Part shown: piece by piece, positions 10,031 through 22,173 of the stretch | How the letters are laid out: each line of letters opens with the position of its first letter | Position numbering within the stretch: the stretch's first letter is position 1 | From: Isoetes taiwanensis | Taxonomy: Eukaryota > Streptophyta > Lycopodiopsida > Isoetales > Isoetaceae | Assembly: GCA_021234155.1 (NCBI GenBank) | Contig: JAJEKV010000047.1 | Span: 3,338,494-3,402,493 of the forward strand | Length of the DNA stretch: 64,000 nucleotides | Direction: 5' to 3' | Translations under genes and position numbers: made by a program | The notes under the pieces: generated by a model | Told to the model about the DNA's origin: nothing | Seen by the model: only the letters and a program-made list of their open reading frames with translations | Database searches by the model: none

Positions 10031-12130
10031 AGCATTCTTTGTATGACTATTTGTGAACAGTTGTTTGTTTGATTGTACTTAATTTATCAAGAAATGCAAC
10101 CCATTATTTGTAGATTTATGACATACGAATTGACAAGTAGTGTAAATAGGTAACTTTTGCAGGATTTTGCAGCATAATTTTTCAAATTAAGTGCTAAGAT
10201 TTTAGATTTGGTAATTAAGTGCTAAGATTTTAGATTTGGTTTTACCAAAATAGGATGCTGTTTGAAATGCTATTTTTGGCTTTGATTTTTGATCTGGCAA
10301 CTTCTGGTGCAAATGAATGCCTAAGACATGTTTTTGTCTGGTGCAAATGAATGCCTAAGACATGTTTTTGTGCCAAAGTGTTGTACAAACATTGATAGAA
10401 CTTGATTAGGCCATCCTTTTTGTTGGTAAAGGGCTTCAAGATTTATAAAGCCAAAAATTTGCGCAAAGAGCTCTGTTTGTGGCTGATTTGAAGCTTATAT
10501 GGCATGATCAATTCTATCCCTTAGAATTTTTGGCATTTGCCATGCCATGCTATGGCCCAGAAGATGATTCTAACTAAGATGATTCTAACTGCTTCTGGAT
10601 AAATCAACCTGCACCATGAAAGCTAAGGATTCCATATGGTCATACTCTAGATTAAACACTATAGTACAGTGATATCTAGAGCACTTACCGTGAACGCCCT
10701 GTGCTCTTCCCATCGCGTTGGATGTCCGCGATGGTGCCAAATCCCAGATCCTGCAGATTGTGGACCGCTCGATGTCCCTGCAATTGGTATTGCCATTGCA
10801 TTTGGTACAAATACCAAGTCATGCATGTACCATTGTAGCTTGGTCTCTGCCCTTGCCCATGTTTGAACCGAATGTGCATTGAACAGAAGCACACAGGTTA
10901 TTTGCAAAAACCTTGAATGCATAAGCTTTGGCTTTGCCATGTAATGTAGAGGAGAACAGGGTGTATATATTGGTGCATGCCAATATATTAGGGGAAAAGC
11001 TCTTTTATAATGACATCGGTGTGGAGTAAGTCCATCGATCAGAAGCACATGGGTACGAGCAGAGCTCTTGAATGATAGGCAAGATAACACAGATGTGATT
11101 GAAAAACAACACTCCTGTTTAAGCACGATATGTTGCAATACACTAATCGATGCAATAATGGTCGGATGCTTTTTGGATGCTTTTTGTTTTAACTAAATTT
11201 GGCACCTGGAACTGGACGTCCTTAAGTTTTGTATCAAGAATACATGAGTAGAAAACAAACTAATATAAGTAGGAAACAAAGTTTGGAAGGTTGTTTCGAC
11301 CAAAAACTAAGTAGGAAAAATTGAAGAGATCAAAAGACAATTAGAATATGGACAACATGGCAAAATTGTCCGGTTTGAAGTTGAAATTATAACACCTATT
11401 TCAAGTGATGTGCACTTCAACAATCATCAAAATTGTTGTATAGTGTACCTGTACACTGCCGAAAATACAAAGGAGCAATTGTAAAGAGGTTTTGCCAAAG
11501 GCAACTGCAAAGGAAAACTAGGGCTTTGAATGATCAAAAGCAAATTATTGTAGCAGGGATCTATGAAAAGCATGTTAGAAGAAGGGGTTTTAATAATATA
11601 TGCAGCCCGCTACAGGAATATGATGTATGAGCAAGTTTGTTTTAAATGTATTTTTGAAAGGGAGAAATATACTTCGTGTAGTGCCCTATCCAATACGCAG
11701 CTAGGATTTTTATTTTTGTTCTTTAAGCTATGACAGATAGGCAGTGGCATAAAACAAGGCAACAGAGGCAGAACATAGGGATTTTTGTTCTTCCAATTTG
11801 CACAAACTCAAAGAATCACCAAGGTTTTTGGGCTTTTGCTTTCAGAAGTCTTTAGTTGTTTCTTTTCTTTTTGTGTTGGTGCTCCAGAGAACATTGTATA
11901 GGTACTTAAGAGAAGGACATATATCTCAAAAAAATTTATGCCCAGCAACGCTGGGCACCATTACTAATTAACAATAGAATGCTATGGTTCTCTTCTTATA
12001 TAGAAGAGAACCATCATTCTAGGGATAGGGACAGGGATAGGGACGCCAGTTTTAGCGCCAGCACTCTTTTTAGACCCAAGCTTTCTTTGGCACAAGCCTG
12101 CCATAGCGCAAGCTTTCTTTGGCCCTTTCT
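10031..12130. other. No gene seen; short local duplications
   Basis: Contains small tandem duplications (AAGTGCTAAGATTTTAGATT twice at about 10,189-10,240; TCTGGTGCAAATGAATGCC twice at about 10,302-10,365) and an inverted repeat around GGTTCTCTTCTTATATAGAAGAGAACC near 11,984-12,012. Short open frames on both strands near 10.66-11.14 kb have no recognised motif. Confidence 0.4.
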
Positions 12131-12215
12131 CCCATAAAAGCCTTGTGTCTTCCTGCGTTCCTCATCTGTGTTTCCTCTGAGCTGAATCTTGTTGTTGTAC
12201 GGAGTTTTTCTATGT
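12131..12215 (+). repeat. Dispersed repeat, copy of 20,526-20,600
   Basis: About 80 bp starting CCCATAAAAGCCTTGTGTC and including GAGCTGAATCTTGTTGTTGT recurs at 20,526-20,600 with few changes. At 20,463-20,518 the sequence immediately before that second copy instead matches 16,072-16,127. The pieces therefore belong to a rearranged or multi-copy element I cannot name. Confidence 0.65.
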
Positions 12216-12299
12216 CAGTCATTCTCATTAGCTAGATTTCTCCTTCTTCTGTATGCAGTTTCTTTAGTTTCTACTTAGTACTAGATCATCTCCCTCTTA

Positions 12300-15200
12300 A
12301 TTCTGCATCACTTCACAAGCTTTTCTGGCATTCAAGCAATCTGCAATCCTCACTTCTACCGGATTCATAACCTTTGTTGACAGTTTTTTCCAAAATTCTA
12401 AATTCCTTCCTCATTTGGTGGTTGCTTGGATTCGGCTGGGCTGGAGTTGGGGGTCCGACATCAGCATATCTAGCTGGTCCTAGCATGATCTCCTGCTTTT
12501 GCCATATGAATCAGGACCCAGCTTTGTTTGCTTGCATTTATCTGCGACCTGAAATAAGGCGGTTTTTGAGTTGGAACCTGGTTTGAGCTCCTCTTGGAGT
12601 GGATGCTTTTCTTTGATCATGCAGGGTAAGAAATCCCTTTGTAGCTAGTATTAGGACCGGATTTGCTTGTCATGCCATTTTAAAAATGGATGGATATGGA
12701 CGACTTCCCTGGTTTTTCAAATTGCTTCGGGCAAGTGGGCCACCGTCGTTGTGCAGGTCAGATCTATGGGTGGTGGCGCATCTGTGTACAGGTTTATGCT
12801 TTTTGCTGGGTTTAGCAGGAATAAACACAATAAAATAAACATTTAGCTTACAAAACTAATATCTTATTGTGTTGATCTCTTATTGTGGAGATGCAGGTTC
12901 GAATCTTGAGTTAATGTGGGCATTAACTCATGGGTGAGAAATTTGTGAACCGTTGATAATGTTTTTGGACCTTAGAATCGAGAAGAAGTTTGTTAATCCT
13001 TTTGGATCTTGGATGATTTAGAAACTTTTTGTTGCAGATGCAACTTTGCCTAAATGTCTTCAAGATTTTTGTTGCACTTGTAGTCTGCCAAATTGTTGCA
13101 TAGCTTGTTCTGTTTGGGCCTTGGTTATTTTGTCAAGTTGTTTTTGTGGAGTGCATTTTTCTGCTTGTACATCTTGCTTTGAGCCAGAGATGGTTGTTAG
13201 AGATGTCTTTAGATGCTTTGTTGGTCTTGGGTTGTTTTTGAACCTTCTTAGTTTCGTCCATCCAGGTATAGTTGTGTTTATCCATGTTTGCACAATTCTA
13301 GTACCTACTTTTTATGTTGTAAATATTCGAACACCTCAACTTTTCTACATCGGAGTGGTCGATCGGGGTTTATGCCCATCAATCCCTTGTTTTTTGGAGA
13401 TCGTGTATTGGTCAGGTTGGAATATGTGCCCCTTTTATTAGATTCATTTCGATGACAATTTTCTTGTTTGATGGTTCTCCTTTGTTCAGTTGTCATTGAT
13501 GTACATGAGCTTGGAGTCTAGGGTAAGTCTTGGGTCTTACACCATCAATTCCTTGGATTCCTAGTGCTTGCGTGGGTCATGTGAAGATATGTTGCTTAGG
13601 CTTATTTGTAGTTGGTAGCTAAGATAGTGCTTTTTGGTTGCTCTTCTTGTTTTATGCTCGTAGGGTTGGCATGTTGGCCTAGGGTTTTACTCCGTCCATC
13701 CCTTGTTTTTGCTAGAGCTTCATAGGTTGGGGTGCGTGTCCCTTAATTTCGTGTTTTAAACATGTCATCTTGTTTTTTTGGAAAGGAGTTCTTGCTTTCA
13801 GTTTGTCCTTTAAGTTAGATAAGGTTGGATTCTAAGGTCTTGGGTCTTATGTTTCTAGATTGAAAGCATAGCTTAGATGCTTTAGGTGTCCTTGGATTGT
13901 GTTGTTTCGTTTGATTTTATAAGGCTTTATTGGTTTTTGAGGCATTTTGAGTCTAGGGTCTGTTGTCATGCTTCCTGGGTCCAGTACAACATAGCCTAGA
14001 TGCTTTTTTGTATTCTTTATGAACAGTCGATCCTTGTTTTTATATCATGTTTTCCTATTTTTTCAGTTTGTTGCATAGGTTGGTTTGTTTGGACATGGTT
14101 TCATGAATCTTGTCGAGTTGTTAGGTCATAAAGGTTAGGCTTTTTTGGTGTGGGAAGCATTTTGGTTTGCTTATATTTCACTTTGAGGCAGGCTTGGTTT
14201 GAGGTATTCCCATGAGGGTGGTTGGTTCTAAGGGTTTTTTTCTGGATGCCGGTATCCCACCCAATTTTTACGTGTTGCATGGTTTTTTTAATGGTTTGCT
14301 TGGTTATTCTCCACTGGATATGGTTGTTCCGGCTCTGGCTTGTCCCTTTAACAGGTCATGTTTATTGAAGAATGAGATATGGCTTTTCATTCATCTTGGA
14401 TTAGGCAAGTATATTTTACATAGTGTTTGGTGCTTATATTGTCGACTCAACTACATCAGGCTTCATTTCTAGTAAGCTTTTATATTTTTAAGATTTTGTT
14501 GTTGCTTAACATCTTAGTCTCAGTCCGGCGGCTTGCACATAGGGTGCCTCGATTACTTGTACAGGTTCAAGGTTTTTTGCTATCGAATGCCCTAAATTGA
14601 GCTCCTATTTGTTTATATATTTCTTTTCCTTGAAATTGTATTCCGTGGATGCCTCCTCTGGATTTCTTTGTTCCTTGAGTATTCTCTATTCTCCAGTAAT
14701 ACGTCTATACATGTGCTATAACCATGTACCCAGTTCTAAGATAGGTTGGATTTATGCTGGCTCAATCTTTTAGCTTTGTTTTTCTGGTCTTATCATGCAA
14801 TGATTTTTCTGTTAATATGGTGTTTTTTAAAAGATGTATTCTACTTAAGATGGCTTGGTATCGGAAATTTCCCTCGAAATTGTAGTCCATGCATGCACTA
14901 TAGTCTCATCTTTGCCATGTTTTATGTCATTATCTAGGCAGTTTGTTTTAGATTACATATTCTATCGTTATCTCTATAGTTCATGTGTACATGCATCTTC
15001 TGCTATGCCCTGGCATTTATCTCGGTAATTACATGGTTCTTTTTTTTTTAAAGTGCATATTCTATGTTATATTTTATCGGCTAAAATAATTCATTTGTAA
15101 AGTACATATGTCCATGCACTTGTCAAATCCCGTTTGCCGCCCTTGTTATTCGCTAAATGATTCGTTTTGATATTGCTCGACCCATGCATTGATTCCCTCA

Positions 15201-16835
15201 TCTTGGACTTGTTAAGTACTTGCGATATGCCACCTCATACAAGTGTTGCCAAATCCTGGACATGTTTAGCAAATGGCAAGGGTTTATATCTCTTTGAATT
15301 GGATGTATTGGGATACACTATTTTCATGGTTATCTATTTCAATTTGCTCTTTCATTTTCGCATTTTCTACATGTGAGTTTGCTTTGCACATGAGCATTTT
15401 CACTAACATTTTTCATTCTTTAGGGTGGGAAACATTTTTCATTCTTTAGGGTGGGAGCATCCATTTGGGCATAAAGTAACTTCGGTCGAATGTCTAATTC
15501 TTTGCTTGGCTATTCCATGTATTTCTATCTTTGCAGTCTATGGTAGCGTCCTAGGCACCATAGGTTTCTTAGTTGAGGGATGCTCATTTGTTTGTCCATT
15601 TCACATTGTTTTCCTCTTGGAATTTGTTGATTTCATTCTGCAGGTTATGGGGTTCCTAGTCATCGCTAATTTATTTCTGCGATTACACGGTTCGTTGGTT
15701 TAATTAGAAGTGGCTCATTTCTCTCCATTCTCTCCTCCCTGTAGTTTCATTTGATACTTCCTATGCTTGCTCTATTTCTTTTACCTCATGACTTTTCCTC
15801 CTTCTTCCTTCCCTTTTGCATAAATGTCTCGTCCCATTCAACCTTTGCTGCATCAGTGGTACCAATTGCTCTATTTGTTCTTACTCTATGTATCTCACGA
15901 TGTCCCCTTCATTTGGTTTTTTTATTCCTCGATATCTTTTGATTTGTTGTGCTCTGGTCCTCTTATCTTAATCCCATTTCTCCATCCATTTCATTTGCTT
16001 CTGTTTCTTGAGCTTTGTTTCTAGGTGTATGCGTAGGTAGGTAAGTGCATGCTTCTTTCTCATATGTTCTCAGTTGTTCTCATGGATGCCCTTATGAGGG
16101 CCTATACTCTCCCTTTTATCATAGACTCTTAGTATCTCGTGAATGCCTTTGAGGGCTTTTTAGACATTTGCATTTGTGACTTTACCTCCTTTATCCCAAT
16201 TTGCTCAATCCTCTATTCCCGATCCCTTATTCCATCCATTTCATTATAATCTCCTATTCCTCTCGTTTTCATCTTGCATTTTCTCTGTTTCCTCTTTATT
16301 CGTTCATTTTTATCCCTTGAACTGTCCTTGCTCTTTTATTGTCTTGACTCCCTCCTTTGTCTGCCTCTTGACTCATCATAGTTCTTTTTTTGCCCTAGTG
16401 GCATCGCATCATCCTGCCATTTTACTATGTTGACCCCAGTTGTTTCCTATTTGCTCACTTCGTTTTCACTCGTTCTGCCATCTTGGAACTCCTTCTTATG
16501 GATGCCGACTCCATTGCGCCCTCTAGCTTGTTCTTCTGTTCCCCTTTGGGGATGGTCCCAAATAGGTCATCAAGTTGTTCTCCGAACTCTGCTTTTTTCG
16601 AAAATGTCATATAGTACCCTTTAAGTCCCTTGGATTCATTATTTCAATCTCCATCTTTCTCTCACCATAATGGGTTCTTTGGTCCATTCCCCTAGATTAT
16701 TCTTGAGTTTTGGGGTCCCTATCGTTTTGTTCTAGATTATGTTGTTTTTACATTTGAAAGTTCGCTTGGATCTGTTATGTATGTGGGTATACGTTCATGA
16801 ATTTTAGTCCTTGATATTTGTTGTCATTGCTCTAC
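12300..16835 (+). other. T-rich decayed region, no convincing gene
   Basis: About 4.5 kb in which T greatly exceeds A on the + strand. It has recurring phrases such as CCATGCA, TTGGGTCTT, CCTTGTTTTT and TATTCTA. Open frames (for example 13,046-13,441) are Cys/Phe/Leu/Val-rich because of the T bias and have no motif. The same composition resumes after the LINE-A insertion (20.44-21.5 kb). It may be a decayed transcription unit, a giant intron, or an old transposon body. Confidence 0.4.
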
Positions 16836-16989
16836 CTGCTCCCGCCGCTCAAAATTTGCTCTTGCAATCGCCGCTTTCGAATCCGCACCGCTCCCCCTCG
16901 CAATCGGGCAGATCATCGGCGGCCACATCAAATGCCGATAAAATAGGAACTGTGCCTCCGATGGTGTCTTGAACCGCTTCGGGCTTCCC

Positions 16990-17800
16990 CGGCGAAGGAG
17001 AGAGTCTCAACTCTATTGCACTAGATATGGATCTCATTTTCCTCATGGAAACATGGGAGCATGCAGGGCACAGACTGCCGAACCTCCCATGCTATCTGCA
17101 TTTCTCGGTGTTCAATGAGTGCACCGGCAAGCGAGGGCATGGCGGGGTTGCCTGCTACTATCGTGCAACCTTGAGGCACTCAGTCTCGTTGCACAAAACA
17201 GATAGGTACAATCGCTACTTGTGGGTGCGCTGCGTCAAAGATGACAATGGGCGACATTCTCTTCATAGCAGCATGCTACTTTCCACATGCCGAGAGCAAC
17301 TTTTATAACACTCATTCGGATGTGGATAGATTGGAGCCCTATGTCGATCTATATGATGACATACAGCAGCACAAACAGTTGGGCAGGATTGTGTTGCTTG
17401 GCGACTTTAATGCATGCACAGGAGCCAAGCAGGTTCCAAAATTTGAGCCCCCGCAGAGGACGCGTCTTGCGTTGAACCCCAAGCAGAGGTGGCTTGGTCA
17501 AGGATATCGGATGACGCCATATCTCGCGCTATGGCGGCGCAGTTGTTGTTTGGGTAGTATCTTTGACACGGTTATTTGTAATGGGTTGGCACAATGGCCA
17601 TCTTCCAAATTCACCGACTTGTAGACGTGGAGAACCATGGGGCGGCTCCAAAGTTGTGGTGGATTATCTGCTGGTTGAGGAACGGGATCTGCACCTGATT
17701 ACCCATTTTTCCATCGGAACAGACACTCGGGACGAGGAAGTGGACTCGGATCACCGGCCCCTGTTCATGCATCTCCATTGGCAGGCTTCCCGTGCATCTA
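16990..17800 (+). pseudogene. LINE-A endonuclease (APE/EEP) region
   Basis: Reads SLNSIALDMDLIFLMETWEH, where METWE carries the catalytic Glu of an exonuclease-endonuclease-phosphatase fold, then HGGVACYYR. After a frameshift near 17,250 comes LFIAACYFPH, IVLLGDFNACTG (the GDFN motif), and after a second shift near 17,600 VVVDYLLVEE and DSDHRPLFMHL (the SDHRPL active-site motif). All key motifs of a LINE target-nicking endonuclease are present in order, but they lie in three frames, so no continuous protein is made. The N-terminal part before SLNSIAL is short; normally a strand and an Asn-containing loop precede it, so the 5' end is probably truncated. Confidence 0.8.
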
Positions 17801-19495
17801 CTGCCTCAACGCACCGGGTGCCCCAGCTGCACCTGGACTATGACCGTGCAGGAACCTATGCCCAACTGCTTGAGCATGATCTGGCAGGACTGCTGCAACT
17901 CCCCACACTTCAAGAGCAATCCGCCTCGGTGACTCACACACCCGGCGGTGGCTGAAAGGTGCTTTGAGAGAGGCCGCTCACGGCGAACCCCGGGCACTAC
18001 CACATTTCCCCGCAACAGATGGTTTGATGATGAGTGTCGGGAGCTCAAATGCGCACTCCGGCAAGTCACTGATCCCACTTCCCGCCCACAGGCCGTCAGT
18101 CAATACCGCTCCTTTCTCAAGAACAAGAAAGCCAGATACCTCGCAGAGCATCAGCAACAGATGTTTGGTCTCCTGGATCGACACCCCAGGACATTCTGGA
18201 GAAGGGTCTTGAGCAAGCTGCCGCGACCCATAGGGAACATCACCTGAGCAATGGGTACGGTGCCTTTGCAACAGCGACTTTACGATCCGCTCGGGGGCCG
18301 GACACCAGTCCCTCCACAGATAGGCATGGCTTTGGTCATCACAGAGGGGGATGTCATCATGGGCCTACAACGTCTAGCGAATGGGAAGGCAGCAGATTTG
18401 GATGGCATGCAGGCAGAACTTCTGAAGTGGGCTGGTCCTCCACTAGTGCCTGTCCTCACGGCATTGTTCAATAAAGCATTGCGAGAAGGCTTCCCTCCGC
18501 AGTGGACCACTAGTAGAGTTGTGCCCATATACAAAGCAGGGGACCCTCAATGCCCAGCCAACTACCGTACTATTATGGTCAGCTCTCTCTTTGCAAAACT
18601 GTTGGCTGGCATTCTTGAGCAGCGGCTGACAATATGGGCTGAGGAAACAGATGTGCGAGCTCTTACACATGCAGGTTTCAGGCCCAGGCACTCCACCATT
18701 GATCATATCTTCACTCTGCGCACATTGATTGAGGATAGCAGGAATCGCCGACAAAACCTGTACTGTTGTTTCGTGGATTTCGCAAAAGCTTTTGACCACG
18801 ATTGCCCTTGACAAAGCTATGGGATAGATCTGGCGGCAAGGGGACCCCTTGACTTGCGGAATGCGATTATCTGAGTGCTATCTGAGGCATGCTCGGGCCG
18901 TATCACATCGTCAGGACAGCCGGTAATCAGTAGTATTGGAGTGCGTCAGGGTTGCCCCCTCTCCCCCACACTCTTTGGCCTATACATTGACCAACTGGAA
19001 GATTGGCTCTCTGAGCATGGAGGTGCGGGTGCCCATCTCATGCATCACACAATCCGGCAAGTCATATATGCTGACGATGTCAACCTCCTGGCCTATACTC
19101 CAGAGGACATGCAACGTCACCTGGATGCTCTTGACACTTTTTGCCGATTCACTGGCATGCGAGTTAACTTGGCCAAAACTAGGATGCTACTGGTAGCATC
19201 ATCCCGTCAGCCAAGGATTCCCTCATTCACTTACCAGGGACAAGAGGTAGAGGTGGCTCCAACCTACAAGTACTTGGGGATCGAGTTCTCAACTACCACT
19301 CATTGGGATGCTGCCATCAGGTTGCGGGTCACGGCGGGTTGGAAGGCACTGTATGCCATGCAGAACAACATCCACAAGGCAGAGTTGTATGCCTGGGGCC
19401 ACCAGTCACACCTGTTTCGGGCCTTGGTCGAGTCGGCCCTTTTGTATGGGGCAGAAGTGTGGGGTCCGGTGATATCTCTTAGCAGGTGCAGAAGG
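17800..19495 (+). pseudogene. LINE-A reverse transcriptase region
   Basis: From about 17,950 a linker reads RNRWFDDECRELKCALRQ. After a stop near 18,246, 18,251-18,811 reads LANGKAADLDGMQAELLKWA, VVPIYKAGDPQ, NYRTIMVSSLFAKLL, AGFRPRHSTIDHIF and CCFVDFAKAFD (motif A). After a frame break at 18,805-18,875 comes GVRQGCPLSPTLFGLYIDQLE (motif B region), then VIYADDVNLLAY (catalytic YADD), GMRVNLAKT and YKYLGIEF. The order is that of a LINE RT. The catalytic Asp pair is intact, but frame breaks at about 18,250, 18,806 and 19,490 disable it. GLYIDQLE and the short spacing differ from plant L1 RTs, as in the other element at 32.7-33.8 kb. Confidence 0.85.
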
Positions 19496-20244
19496 CCTTC
19501 TTGGCACGGGCCCTTGGGGTGAAGTCCACAGTTCCATACCAGATCCTACTTCAGGAGACAGGCTTTCTGCCCCTTCAACAGGCTGCATTGGAACGCCATA
19601 TCGTTTACTTCCAGAAGGTGGTCGCTATGGCTGATACACGCTTGCCCAACCTTGCTTTGGCCACGGCGATGGGTCCTCAACGCCTGAAATCCTGCTGGAA
19701 AGACAAGCAAGCTCAGTGGTTCTCACGCTGGGGTGTGCAGGCAAACAGATGCGTCCCGGTCAGGACAAAGAAAGATCGCAAGGCACTTAAGCTGTACCTA
19801 GATGCTACTTTCCTTCGCAAGCTCTGGGATGCAGATGCTTTGACGCATGTTAAGCTGGCACACTATCAGCAGCAAGTCAATTCTAGGCTCACGAGAGGCC
19901 CACACCAGTACTTGTACACCCAGCTGCCCATGAAGAAGCGCAGACTTATAGCTTCCATTCGCACGGGTGCACATCACCTCCGCATTGAAACAGGACGTTG
20001 GGCTCGGGAAGCACGGGAGCCAAGGGTTTGCCAGTGTTGCCACCAGGGTGCTATTGAGGATGAATGTCATGTCTTCCAGATCTGCCCAGCATTTGCTCAT
20101 ATCCGAGAGCGATATGCTCGATTACTAGTGCCTGGCCAGCCGTTGCATCAGTTATTGACCACGGCGTCAGTGGGTTTGTTGGGGTCATACCTCCAGGAGG
20201 TTATGGATGCACGGACTCAGTTGTGTCCTACGGGATGGCATTGA
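19486..20244 (+). pseudogene. LINE-A C-terminal domain with Cys/His cluster
   Basis: A 252-codon open frame following the RT after a frame change. It reads FLARALGVKSTVPYQILLQE, then a helical region, LPMKKRRLIASIRTGAHHLRIETGRW, and CQCCHQGAIEDECHVFQICPAF. The last gives a C-x2-C...H-x4-C type cluster like the nucleic-acid-binding knuckle at the C-terminus of many LINE polyproteins. It ends at 20,244, followed by the 3' UTR. The same region is recognisable on the minus strand at 23,730-24,190 (CQCCQLGVIKDEWHTLQNCPAF), which defines a family. It is the best preserved part of this copy. Confidence 0.8.
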
Positions 20245-20462
20245 AACTGTCCTATACAACTGTACAGCGTTCCAGCATACTTATTACTGCTACGGTTTTT
20301 CCCTCGAAAACCCTTCGGGGCGGGGGTTTTTTAATCCTGTCAGTAATAGGCTTGCTGCTCTCTTTTTGGTTTGGGTCCCATAGGCCAATTGGTCTCCGTG
20401 GACGCTCTTATTCTTATTCTTATTCTATTTCTTATTTTACTCCATATGTGGTCTTATGTTCT

Positions 20463-20600
20463 CAATGGTTCTCATGGATGCCCTTATGAGGGCCTATACT
20501 CTCCCTTTTATCATATATTCTTATCCCATAAAAGCCTTGTGTCTTCCTGCATTCCTCATCGGCGTTTCCTCTGAGCTGAATCTTGTTGTTGTATGGAGTT
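20463..20600 (+). repeat. Dispersed repeat joining copies of 16,072-16,127 and 12,131-12,215
   Basis: 20,463-20,518 (CTCATGGATGCCCTTATGAG and flanks) matches 16,072-16,127 almost perfectly, and 20,526-20,600 matches 12,131-12,215. The two matched pieces are adjacent here but 3.9 kb apart upstream, so either an element family is arranged differently or a deletion/rearrangement took place. Confidence 0.7.
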
Positions 20601-20724
20601 CCCCCTCTCCCACCTCTTACTCTGCTATATGGGTTTTACTTTTTGTTCAATGTTGGCCGATGGGCTTCTGCATTTTTTCCAGCGTAGCAGATTCTGCTTC
20701 TAGAGGGCACCAAGGGGAAGCCCC

Positions 20725-21160
20725 CCTGGATCGAGCCTATATTTCTTATCTCGACGTAGCCCCGTGGCTTCCGAGGATCCTCATGGATCATCTCTTCAAT
20801 TTTCAATATTGTGCTCTTATATTTCTAGTTCAACTTTATAGCTTGCTGACTCTTGGCCCGTGGATGGCTCCTAACACAGTTGATAATCACATATGATTAG
20901 GTCTTGCAATTTGGAGCTCATTGATGTGCATGGTGCTAATTTTTACACGTCTCTGTATCGAGCCTATATTTTCCTATCTCGATGTAGCCCTATGGTTTCC
21001 AAGGATCCTCATGGATTGTCTTTTTCATTTTGATATTGTGCTCTTGTATTTCTAGTCCAACTTTGTAGCTTGCTGACTCTTGGCTCATAGATGGCTCCTA
21101 ACACATTTGACAATCACATATTGTTTGGTCTTGCAGTTTGGAGCCCTCTGAAGTTCATAA
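20725..21160 (+). repeat. Imperfect tandem duplication, ~225 bp unit
   Basis: 20,725-20,930 and 20,953-21,160 are diverged copies that share ATCGAGCCTATATTT, AAGGATCCTCATGGAT-like, TAGCTTGCTGACTCTTGG and GGTCTTGCA.TTTGGAG. Each copy ends with an exon-like frame: CNLELIDVHGANFYT in the first and CSLEPSEVHKVAFYT in the second. Confidence 0.75.
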
Positions 21161-21300
21161 GGTTGCTTTTTATACGAGCGGCCAAAAGGAACACATGGAG
21201 CAGTATCTTAGCGGGACAGATTTGAGTCACTGCTTGGATGGGTGGCGCGACCTGACTATTGCAGTTGTTGCAGTTCGGGAGCATTATAGTATAGCGACTT
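21137..21300 (+). other. Unidentified exon-like frame
   Basis: After TTGCAG the frame reads LEPSEVHKVAFYTSGQ, KEHMEQYLSGTDLSHCLDGW and RDLTIAVVAVREHYS before stops. The composition looks protein-like (mixed, not T-driven), and a partial tandem copy precedes it. I do not recognise the protein. Confidence 0.3.
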
Positions 21301-21699
21301 ATAGTATAGCATTATAGTACACAATTATCTTATATATCGGGTGGTCTAACCGGTAGTTGTATTTGTTGTTTTACTCCTTTGGGGTTTATCATTTTGTTCC
21401 CCTCTTCACTCATTTTGGGGTTCATCAGTTTTGGATGATGATATTTGTGCATAAGGACCTGTCCCTAGAATGGGAAATATACATGCCTAACCCATTTGCA
21501 TTAGAGACTAATTATAAGAACTCATGGACCAACATATTCATTGGTAAATCAGAAACGGAGAACCATGGCATTTTAAAAGCTGAAATCATACTATAAAAAA
21601 CATCAGGAGTAAAGGAGATATCCAGTGCCCATAGTATCCACTCCTCAGGAGGCTAACTTCTCCATAGCATCAACAATATTAAACAAGATAAAAAAAAAG

Positions 21700-22056
21700 A
21701 AATTCTTACCCAGCTTCTTTAGGTAGACCAACACAGGATAGATACTATCGCATCAATCTCCTATAATCAAGGAGGCCACCAATATAATAACCAGCAATAA
21801 CAGAGTAAGCAGTCAAGTTCTCTAGGCATTCAACATGAGATTCGTGATTTATCTCAACTACGGGTACCCCTGAGGCTGTAATATAAGAACTACAATATGT
21901 CTGGTAGAATATAGAGGAGATTTTGAACCAAGGTAATGCTACTTTGCCTTAAGCAATTCTAGAATAGAAAACAACTCTTCCTTACTTGTAGAAGATAAAA
22001 TCTCAAGTGCAGCATCAACCTGAACTAGCGTGTAGGAGAAAAAGCATCTTTACAAA
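21700..22056 (-). other. Unidentified minus-strand exon-like frames
   Basis: On the minus strand a short frame YLSLIEF is followed by a GTAAAG donor-like site and an acceptor TTCAG. Then comes VDAALEILSSTSKEELFSIL followed by ELLKAK and a stop. Further downstream another acceptor (TTACAG) is followed by TASGVPVVEINHESHVECLE, NLTAYSVIAGYYIGGLLDYR and a stop. The composition and splice-like borders suggest remnants of a host gene on the minus strand. No family was recognised. Confidence 0.3.
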
Positions 22057-22173
22057 TTCAATCAGAGAAAGATACTCGGAGACTCTTTGTATAGAACTTG
22101 AACCTTATCAAGCTCGAATCAAGCTCGAGGAGCATCAAACCTCGAAGAAACCCTCTGGAAAGTAGCATGCCTA

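Larger units (their letters stand above)
16836..20430 (+). mobile_element. LINE-A: APE-type non-LTR retrotransposon, broken, with short microsatellite tail
   Basis: The 5' side begins at an abrupt change from T-rich to GC-rich sequence near 16,836. The body encodes an APE endonuclease, a reverse transcriptase and a C-terminal domain with a Cys/His cluster, in several frames. The 3' untranslated part after 20,244 has a hairpin-like GCGGGGGTTTTTTAATCC segment, then CCCATAGGCCAATTGG, and ends in a TTCTTA-type microsatellite instead of poly-A. Relatives on the minus strand at 23,564-24,190 and 43,960-44,890 share coding or 3' sequence. It is not of plant L1 type, since it has no DUF4283 ORF1 and no poly-A. 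The exact clade is not determined. I did not find a clear target-site duplication. Confidence 0.8.

Noticed and set aside
10659-11138. 159-codon minus-strand ORF
   Set aside because: Overlapped by other frames of similar length, with no domain pattern and many Cys/His without spacing logic. No homology recognised.
12880-12905. tRNA-like B-box (GGTTCGAATC) suggesting a tRNA or SINE
   Set aside because: No matching A-box, acceptor stem or cloverleaf could be drawn around it, so it may be a chance match.
13046-13441. 131-codon + strand ORF
   Set aside because: It lies in the T-rich region. Its Cys/Phe/Val/Leu bias follows from base composition, and no motif or splice support is present.
12131-20600. 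LTR retrotransposon with the 12,131 and 20,526 repeats as long terminal repeats
   Set aside because: The matching stretch is only about 80 bp, is not bounded by TG...CA, and no gag-pol of LTR type lies between. The RT present is a LINE RT.
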